DNA of 64,000 nucleotides from Pseudomonas sp. KBW05 (GTDB lineage Bacteria; Pseudomonadota; Gammaproteobacteria; Pseudomonadales; Pseudomonadaceae): NCBI RefSeq assembly GCF_003852405.1, contig NZ_QAJM01000007.1, positions 372,001 to 436,000 of the forward strand, read 5' to 3'. Shown piece by piece: positions 58,114 to 64,000 of this stretch (position 1 is its first letter; each line of letters starts with the position of its first letter). The notes under the pieces were generated by a model. It saw only the letters and a program-made list of their open reading frames with translations, ran no database searches and was not told where the DNA came from. The position numbers and the translations under genes were made by a program.

Positions 58114-60842
58114 GCCAGCGGCAACTCCACGCAGAACTGCGCGCCGTGCTCGCCGTTGCTGACGCTCAGGCGGCCGCCCATGTTCTCCACAATGCCGTAG
58201 CTCACCGACAAGCCGAGCCCGGTGCCCACGCCAATTGGCTTGGTGGTGAAGAACGGTTCGAAGATCCGCTCCAGCAAACGCGGGTCGATGCCGCCACCGT
58301 TGTCTTCGACCCAGATGCGCACGTGGCTGGCGTCATGTTCGCTGTGCACGGCGATCCACGGGCGCAGGTCCGGCTGTTTTTCCCGTTGGCTGAGCAACGC
58401 GTCGCGGGCGTTGACCATCAGGTTGATCAGCACTTGCTCCAGCTGATCGACGTAACCTTTGACCTGCACCGTGAAGCCCGCCGGTGTCAGGCGCACATCC
58501 ACGCCCTTGCCGCGCAGGCCTTCGCTGAGCAGGGACAAGGTGCCTTCCACCGCCTGCGCCGGGTCGAAAGGCTGTTGCTCGATTTCCGAGCGCCGGCCGA
58601 ACACGCGCATATGGTCCACCACCCGCGCGGCGCGCTGCACCTGGGTGTCGATGCGCTGGAGTTTTTCGCTCAGGTAGTCGATCTGCACCTCGCCGCTGCT
58701 CAGGCGTTTGAGCACATTGGCGATGGCCATGCGCATCACGTTCAGCGGCTGGTTGATCTCGTGGGCCAGGCCCGTGGCCATTTCGCCAAGGGTGGCCATT
58801 TTCGCGCTTTGCGTCAGTTGCTGCTGGGAGCGGCGCACTTCGGTGTTGTCGCGGCCCACGGCCTGCACTTCCACCAGCGCGCCGTTCTCATCGAAGACGC
58901 CACGGTCCGACCACACCCACCAGGCATGCGCACGCCCCGGCAGTTGCAGGCTGATTTCGGCGGTGCTGACCGGGAATTCCGGGCTCAGTTGGCCGATGCG
59001 CTGCACGAAGCTTGCGCGTTGCTCATCCGACAGCCAGTCGGCCAGGTTCAGCCTAGGCAATTGCTCGGGTTGGCACTCCAGGTAATTGGCCAGCGGGGTG
59101 TTGCCGAAGGTCAGTGTCAGGTCGGGGCGGTAGCGACAAATCATCGCCGGCGAGTCCTCCACCAGGATGCGGTAGCGCTCTTCGCTTTGCTTGACCTGCT
59201 CGGCGGCCAGGGTCGCCTCGGTGACGTCCAGCCACAGGCCCACGGCTTCCACCGGCAGGCCGAGGTCGTCGCGCAGCAACTTGGCTTCGTCGAGCAACCA
59301 GTGATAATTGCCGAGTTTGTCCTGGACCCGATAACGACTGCGTACGCTGCCTTCGCGCAGCAATTGGCGGGTGCGTTCGAAGTACAGGTCGCGGTCGTCG
59401 GGATGCAGCCATTCGATCAGGCTGGCCGGGGTGCATTCGGCCAGGGTGCGACCGAGCAAGGGCAGCAGGCTGTCGCTGAAAAACAGTGGTTGCAGGGTGC
59501 CTTCGACATAGCGCTGCACGTAGATGATCGCCGGCGCGCTGGCGATCAGGTTGTCCAGGCGCGCATGGGCGGCGGCGGCTTGTTGCTGCTGGTTCTTGAT
59601 GTCGCTGATGTCCAGCATGAAGCCGATCAGCCGGCGGTTATTGCCCACGCCCAGCGCCTGGCCCTGCACGCGATACCACACCGGGTTGTGTGCCGCGTCG
59701 AGGCGGTGCAGGCGCACGCTGGTGGACAGCGGTTTGCTCAGGGTCTGCAAGTCTTGCAGGCGGCTGGCGAGTTCCTGGCGGTCGGCGGGGTGGAACAGCA
59801 GCAACCAGTCGGCCATGGCCAGGCGTGTGGTCGGGGCGTCTGGGTTGAGGTGTTGCTGTAGTTGCGGCGCCAGCTGGATGTCTTCGCCGTGGTTGGGCAA
59901 CTCCCACCAACCGGTTCCGAGCAAGCCTTGCAGGGCTTCCAGGCGATCCAGTTGTTGCTGGTGACGCTGTTCGCGCAGCCGGCTGAGCAACGGCGCGGCG
60001 AGGGCGGCGGCCAGTTGCAGCCAGTCGCGCGCAAAGGCGTCCTCAGCGTGGAAGAAGCCGCATAACAGCCACGCGGCGACGCCATGATCATCGCGATAGG
60101 GCACCAGGAAACCCTCGGCATTGCCGAAAATCCCCTGCAGGCGTGGATGCTCGCTGTGGCCGTGGTTGTGGGTCAGGTGCACAGGGGCGGTGCCACCGAG
60201 GCTATCCAGAGCGCCGCCGAGGAGTTGGCCGTCGCGCCACAACAGTGGGGCGTCAAAGGCGCGGTACTGGCTGTGGACCTGCCAGCCCTGGTCCTGTTCA
60301 TCGAGCAGGGCGATGGCGACGCAGGGCACCTGGAAGTGCTGGGCGATGCTGTGCAGGTTGTCCTGCACGACCTCCGGCAGGCGGGTCAGGCTGCACACGC
60401 GCAGGCGTTCGCTGATCTGCGCGCTGAGCAACTGGTGGCGCTCGCGGGTGTCAGCCTGCTGGCGGTGGGCGAGCAAGTCGCCGATATCCAACAGCAGCAA
60501 GCGCCAGCCATCGCCTTGGGGTTGTAGCCAGCCACGGGTGTGCAGGGCGCTGCCGGCAAACCCGTGGAAGTCCAGGTCAAGGACCTGCCCCTGCCAGTCG
60601 GCGGGGCTGCCTTCGATGACCACGGCACTGTGGGCACACAGGTAGTCCAGCAATGGGACGAGTTGTTGCGCGGTAGTGTGCTTGACCAGGCGATGGCGCA
60701 GGGCTCCGTGGATGTGCAGGACGCGGCCGAGGGCGTCCAGGTCGATCTGCAAACCGGCGTAGGCGGGCACCTGGGTCGTTTGTATTGGGACCTCGGGCGG
60801 GCGGCCGAGGAGGCGGTCGAAGAACTTTTCCCCCGAGGTCAA
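58110..60842 (-). CDS. pprA: PAS/GAF sensor histidine kinase PprA
   Basis: A 910-residue kinase with no membrane segment. A GAF-like domain spans about 160-300, and three PAS-type regions lie near 315-430, 430-560 and 565-675. HisKA follows ([20 protein letters not shown], His694), then an ATPase domain ([38 protein letters not shown]). The start is TTG 60842, overlapping the TadE-like stop (TTGA); no ATG fits. It is the probable partner of PprB encoded nearby, as in P. aeruginosa, where the pair controls Flp/Tad pili and other adhesins. Confidence 0.9.
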
Positions 60843-61276
60843 AATTGCAGGCTCGCTTGGGCCGAGAGCGTCGTTGGCAGGTTGGGCACGGTGCCAAAGC
60901 CCGGCAGCACGAGGAAAGGCAGCACGTTTTTGAGGTTACTGGAGGGGTAGTTGATCTGCACGGTCAGCAGGTTGGCCGAGAAGCTCGTGGTGATGTAGGC
61001 CGGCACGAATTTGAACGCGGGCGGCAGCCACTGCAATTGGGCCTGGGCGCCCGCCACCGCGCGGGCTTGCACGGCGGCGGCGTAACCGGGGGTGGTGGGG
61101 TCCAGCGCGACGCTGCGCCGCACGCCTTCAGCCGTTGCCTGGTTGAACGACTGCAAAAGCAGTAACGGCAGGCTATAGCTGACCAGGCCATAGAACACGG
61201 CGAAAAAGAGCATGAACACCAGCGCGAATTCAATCGCGGCGGCACCTTTCTGTTTTCTAGGGAGGCCCTTTCTCAT
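60839..61276 (-). CDS. TadE-like pseudopilin (PA4294-like)
   Basis: A 145-residue protein. The N-terminal TadE motif RKQKGAAAIEFALVFMLFFAVFYGLVSYSLPLLLLQ contains the prepilin-type G/A-Ala-Ile-Glu-Phe site that FppA could cleave. The C-terminal part is periplasmic (AQLQWLPPAFKFVPAYITTSF). ATG 61276 was chosen; GTG 61300 is an alternative. It is coupled to pprA by a 4-bp overlap, an odd pairing of a pilus component and a kinase. Confidence 0.85.
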   Translation of the reverse strand: MRKGLPRKQKGAAAIEFALVFMLFFAVFYGLVSYSLPLLLLQSFNQATAEGVRRSVALDPTTPGYAAAVQARAVAGAQAQLQWLPPAFKFVPAYITTSFSANLLTVQINYPSSNLKNVLPFLVLPGFGTVPNLPTTLSAQASLQF

Positions 61277-61348
61277 GACTGCGTCTACCCTGACTACCAC
61301 TACCTGATATCAGCATAGAATCATTCAGCAAAAAGGGATTTTTTTTAC

Positions 61349-61834
61349 GTGATTCAGAGCCTCTTTCTGTTCGCTTGGCTGGCGTTGTGCGCTGCGCAAG
61401 ATATCCGTCAACGGCAGATCGCCAATCCCCTGACACTCGGTGCGTTCCTGCTGGCCCTGGTCTACCTGCTGTGGAGCGGCACCACCTGGCTGGGCGCCAC
61501 GCCGGCCGAAGGCGGTTGGGCGTTTGCCCTGGCTGTGCTGTTCACCTTGCCCGGTTATGCGTTGGGGCGCCTCGGCGCTGCGGACGTAAAACTGCTGGCG
61601 GCCCTCGCGCTGGCGACCAATTGCGAGTATTTGCTGGGCACTTTTATCGGCGCTGGATTGGCCAGTGCAGCCTGGTTGCTACTGGCGCCAAAATTGTGGC
61701 CGCTAATGAATCAAGGGGTTAGAGACACCCTTCGCTACCTGGGGCCCAAGCAGTCAAAAAAACAACCCTTTGCCCCGTTTTTACTGGTCGGGTTTACCCT
61801 CGCCTGGTTTTGGATCCCTTTAGTCGCGACGTAG
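61349..61834 (+). CDS. fppA: Prepilin peptidase FppA (A24 family)
   Basis: A 161-residue membrane aspartyl peptidase. The two catalytic Asp are Asp18 (AAQDIRQRQIAN) and Asp79 (RLGAADVKLLAAL, GxxD). About five helices are seen. It lacks the N-methylation domain of PilD, as usual for Flp-type enzymes. It processes Flp prepilin and TadE/F pseudopilins. The start is GTG 61349; a TCTACCCT promoter-like box lies 58-65 bp upstream. Confidence 0.92.
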   Translation: MIQSLFLFAWLALCAAQDIRQRQIANPLTLGAFLLALVYLLWSGTTWLGATPAEGGWAFALAVLFTLPGYALGRLGAADVKLLAALALATNCEYLLGTFIGAGLASAAWLLLAPKLWPLMNQGVRDTLRYLGPKQSKKQPFAPFLLVGFTLAWFWIPLVAT

Positions 61835-61841
61835 GCTATCG

Positions 61842-61900
61842 CTATGTACATAGTAGGAAAGTGCGTCTACGTTTATAGCTACGGTGTGCGAAATAGACGC
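61842..61900 (+). promoter_or_regulatory. Two palindromes in the pprB promoter region
   Basis: CTATGTACATAG (61842-61853) is a perfect 12-bp palindrome. GCGTCTA (61863-61869) and TAGACGC (61894-61900) form a 7-bp inverted repeat. Both lie 51-109 bp before pprB and could bind PprB itself or another regulator. Confidence 0.45.
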
Positions 61901-61950
61901 TGTTGGCACGGATTGATCAGACTTTGGCTTGCCCAGGCATGGAGTAGCGC

Positions 61951-62736
61951 GTGAACAAGCTTACCCCGCAAATGAAAGTGCTCGTGGTCGACGATCAGCC
62001 GTTGATCGTGGAAGAGTTGTGCGAATTCCTCGAAAGCAGTGGTTACCGTTGCGTGCCATGCCATTCCAGCCCGCAAGCCGTTGCGCGGTTTCGTGAAGAC
62101 ACCGAGATCGGCCTGGTGCTGTGCGATCTGCACATGCCGGACATGGACGGCATCGAACTGGTCCAGGAGCTGCAACGCATCGCCGGCAAGCAGCGCGCCT
62201 TTGAGGCGATCATGCTGACCGGTCGCGCTGACAAACAGGATGTGATCAAGGCGTTGCGTGCCGGGATTGCCGATTACTATCAAAAACCGATCAATCTCGA
62301 CGAACTGCTCGAAGGCCTGCAACGCCAGGAGACAGCGTTGCGTGAGCGGCAAAAGGGCGTGGAACTGGGGCAACTGAATCAGAAGCTGCAGTTTCTGTCG
62401 GCCTCGATCGATGACCTGTACCACGACCTCGACAAAGTGCGCAGCAGCCCGCAATCCGCCGGCCACGCTGCGTCGGACGATCTGGCAGACGCCGACAGCA
62501 GTGAAATGCCTGCCATCTTCAAGCAGTTGTCCCCCCGCCAATTGGACGTGGCGCGCTTGGTCGGCAAAGGCCAGACCAACTATCAGATCGCCTGTGAGCT
62601 GGGCATCACCGAGAACACGGTAAAACTCTACGTGTCCCAAGTGCTGCGCCTGACCCATATGCACAACCGCACGCAACTGGCGCTGGCGCTGTCACCGAGC
62701 AGTTCGTCGATACGCCAGCGCGTCACCGCCCATTAA
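61951..62736 (+). CDS. pprB: Response regulator PprB, REC-LuxR type
   Basis: A 261-residue regulator. The receiver (KVLVVDDQPLIVEELCEFLE, acceptor Asp59 in LVLCDLHMPDMDG, conserved Lys in YYQKPINL) covers residues 8-125. A short linker leads to a LuxR/GerE helix-turn-helix (LSPRQLDVARLVGKGQTNYQIACELGITENTVKLYVSQVL, about 192-235). In P. aeruginosa PprB activates flp-tad-rcp and other adhesin genes. The start is GTG with GGAG 6 nt upstream. Confidence 0.93.
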   Translation: MNKLTPQMKVLVVDDQPLIVEELCEFLESSGYRCVPCHSSPQAVARFREDTEIGLVLCDLHMPDMDGIELVQELQRIAGKQRAFEAIMLTGRADKQDVIKALRAGIADYYQKPINLDELLEGLQRQETALRERQKGVELGQLNQKLQFLSASIDDLYHDLDKVRSSPQSAGHAASDDLADADSSEMPAIFKQLSPRQLDVARLVGKGQTNYQIACELGITENTVKLYVSQVLRLTHMHNRTQLALALSPSSSSIRQRVTAH

Positions 62737-63008
62737 TTACTGCTGCCACTACTCGCGGCGCCGCCCACTTTCTGGTCGTAGTATTCGGGAATAGGGTGTT
62801 TGTAACTATCAATCAACCGTTGCATGGCCTGCTCGCGCTCAGCTGGCGTGGCCTTTTGCGGCGTTGATGTCGCCAACTGCCCTTTGATCTGTATTTGCAG
62901 CCAGCCTTCGGTCTGCCTCTGGTACACCGATGACGGCCCGGGTTCGATCGCCAGCGCGGTCAAGGGCAGGGTGGCCAACAGCAGGTGGGCGAGGGGTTTG
63001 AGTTTCAT
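62733..63008 (-). CDS. DUF3613 protein of the tad locus
   Basis: A 91-residue secreted protein (signal MKLKPLAHLLLATLPLTALA). The mature part has SVYQRQTEGWLQIQIKGQLAT and QRLIDSYKHPIPEYYDQKVGG. It sits where P. aeruginosa has PA4298, after tadD (13-bp gap). ATG 63008 has a GGGAG site; GTG 63017 is an alternative. Its role in pilus assembly is unknown. It converges on pprB with a 4-bp overlap. Confidence 0.82.
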   Translation of the reverse strand: MKLKPLAHLLLATLPLTALAIEPGPSSVYQRQTEGWLQIQIKGQLATSTPQKATPAEREQAMQRLIDSYKHPIPEYYDQKVGGAASSGSSN

Positions 63009-63021
63009 CGGGGGCACTCCC

Positions 63022-63711
63022 TTATTTGACGGTCGCCACTTGACCCTTGGCGCGGGTTGCCGAGCCCTTGAGCTGCTCGGCGCGGGTCTGGGCCTGGTTG
63101 AACTGCTCGGGGCTCAAGTTGAAGCGGCTGACGAACTGCGACGCCTGCTTCCAGTTGTTCTGGTAAATCAGCAAGGTGACCATATTCACCGCCGCCAGCG
63201 AGTTGCTCTGATTGAGTTCCATCGCCGTGAGGAATTCGAAGCGGGCGTCTTCCATGCGCAGCTGGTTGAGGTAGACCACCCCCAGGTCATTGCGGATTTT
63301 TTCGTCGGTGGGCGACAGTTTGGCTGCCCGTTGCAGGTGCTCCAGGGCTTGGCCGTTATCGCCCTTGGCCACCGCCAGTTGGCCCAAGCCATGTTCGCCC
63401 TCGGCGGCCAGGCAAGTGCCCAGCAGGCTGCGGTACATCGGCTCGGCCTCACTGCGGCCCAGCAGCCGGTACACCTTGGCCTTGCGCAGGCGCACTTGGG
63501 GTAGGTTGTCCGCCATGTTTTGCAGGTTGGCCAGGCTGGCGTGCAGCTTGCCGTCATTGGCCATCTCATCGGCGAGGTTCAGCGACAACTCCTGGTCCGA
63601 ACTGGGCTTGGAGCAACTGCTGGCGCCGGCAAAGCCCGACCAGGGCGTCTGGCCCATGTTCGCGCAACCGCTCATCAACAACACGCTGCAGGCGGCAATC
63701 AGTAATTTCAT
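63022..63711 (-). CDS. tadD: Tad pilus lipoprotein TadD (TPR)
   Basis: A 229-residue lipoprotein (lipobox VLLMSGC, Cys16) with tetratricopeptide repeats at about residues 80-190 (EHGLGQLAVAKGDNGQALEHLQRAAKLSPTDEKIRNDLGVVYL, read in parts; NSLAAVNMVTLLIYQNNWKQA). It is thought to help locate or stabilise the secretin in the outer membrane. ATG 63711 was chosen over the frame start at 63726. It is co-transcribed with tadC upstream. Confidence 0.92.
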   Translation of the reverse strand: MKLLIAACSVLLMSGCANMGQTPWSGFAGASSCSKPSSDQELSLNLADEMANDGKLHASLANLQNMADNLPQVRLRKAKVYRLLGRSEAEPMYRSLLGTCLAAEGEHGLGQLAVAKGDNGQALEHLQRAAKLSPTDEKIRNDLGVVYLNQLRMEDARFEFLTAMELNQSNSLAAVNMVTLLIYQNNWKQASQFVSRFNLSPEQFNQAQTRAEQLKGSATRAKGQVATVK

Positions 63712-63722
63712 GGTGCGTCCTC

Positions 63723-64000
63723 TCAAGGCCCCATGGCCTTGGAAATGGCGATAAACCCAGGGCCGGCCAGTACGATCAATAGCGCGGGAAACAGAAAGAC
63801 CATCATCACGACCGACATCTTGGCCGACATCTTGGAAATATATTCCTGCATGCGGGTCAGGCGCCGGTCATCCAGCAGTTGCTTGAGCGCCTGCAACGAC
63901 TTCATCGCGCCGCCGCCTTGATACAACAGCTGTTGCAGGATCGCGCACGTGTCGCTGAACTCATCCACGCTGAGCATCAGGCTGGTCTTGCTCAGCTCTT
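63723..64000 (-). CDS. tadC: Tad inner-membrane platform protein TadC (C-terminal part)
   Basis: The frame is open to the right edge, so only the last 91 codons are seen. The GspF/T2SF-type C terminus reads LSVDEFSDTCAILQQLLYQGGG...RRLTRMQEYISKMSAKMSVVMMVFLFPALLIVLAGPGFI, ending in a membrane helix, as in TadC. It lies 11 bp upstream of tadD. The start and the rest of the tad operon lie beyond the window. Confidence 0.9.
   Translation of the reverse strand, partial: ELSKTSLMLSVDEFSDTCAILQQLLYQGGGAMKSLQALKQLLDDRRLTRMQEYISKMSAKMSVVMMVFLFPALLIVLAGPGFIAISKAMGP

Overview
The window is a high-GC gammaproteobacterial chromosome segment, almost certainly from the Pseudomonas fluorescens group. Three things point there: two long blocks collinear with P. 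aeruginosa (retS-purD-purH-fis-dusB-prmA-accCB-aroQ-MCP-gcbA-speA, and the tad/ppr pilus locus), protein identities, and about a dozen copies of the REP/REPIN palindrome GTGGGAGCGGGCTTGCTCGC between genes. There are no rRNA, tRNA, CRISPR, IS or prophage genes. The coding load is dense, with only one gap over 300 bp.

Layout. 1-3685: the 3' part of a very large repeat protein (at least six modules of about 215 residues, DUF4329-like), open at the left edge. 3697-8679: a FecCD-type ABC importer plus a TonB-dependent receptor, matching the zinc-starvation locus PA2911-PA2914 of P. aeruginosa, with a Zur-box-like palindrome upstream. 8829-13818: a copper operon (DUF2946, PCuAC, DUF2946, OprC, PepSY membrane protein). 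14082-20375: divergent cobalamin clusters, cobLK leftward and cobGHIJ rightward. 20613-21985: an unrecognised 259-residue protein and a MarC-family protein.

22164-33986 is mostly leftward core metabolism and regulation: retS, purD, purH, fis, dusB, a zinc-ribbon/DUF3426 protein, prmA, accC, accB, then aroQ (34011-34466). 34783-42978: an MCP, the diguanylate cyclase GcbA, a DUF2333 protein, a Nudix hydrolase, a SUI1/YciH factor and speA. 43132-55858: an esterase lipoprotein, a MATE transporter, the bacterial alpha-2-macroglobulin and its partner PbpC (whose 5' end carries a REPIN), a MazG-like pyrophosphohydrolase with CmoM, and two DUF4136 lipoproteins.

56104-64000 is one flank of the Flp/Tad pilus locus: tadG, the sensor kinase PprA with a TadE-like protein, the prepilin peptidase FppA, the response regulator PprB, then a DUF3613 protein, tadD and the 3' end of tadC. 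Many neighbours overlap by 1-8 bp (ABC genes, cob genes, dusB-fis, mazG-cmoM, tadE-pprA), indicating translational coupling. Notable non-coding elements are the palindrome before the TonB receptor, a terminator in the purH leader, a structured leader before the SUI1-like gene, and stationary-phase-type promoter motifs in the tad locus.
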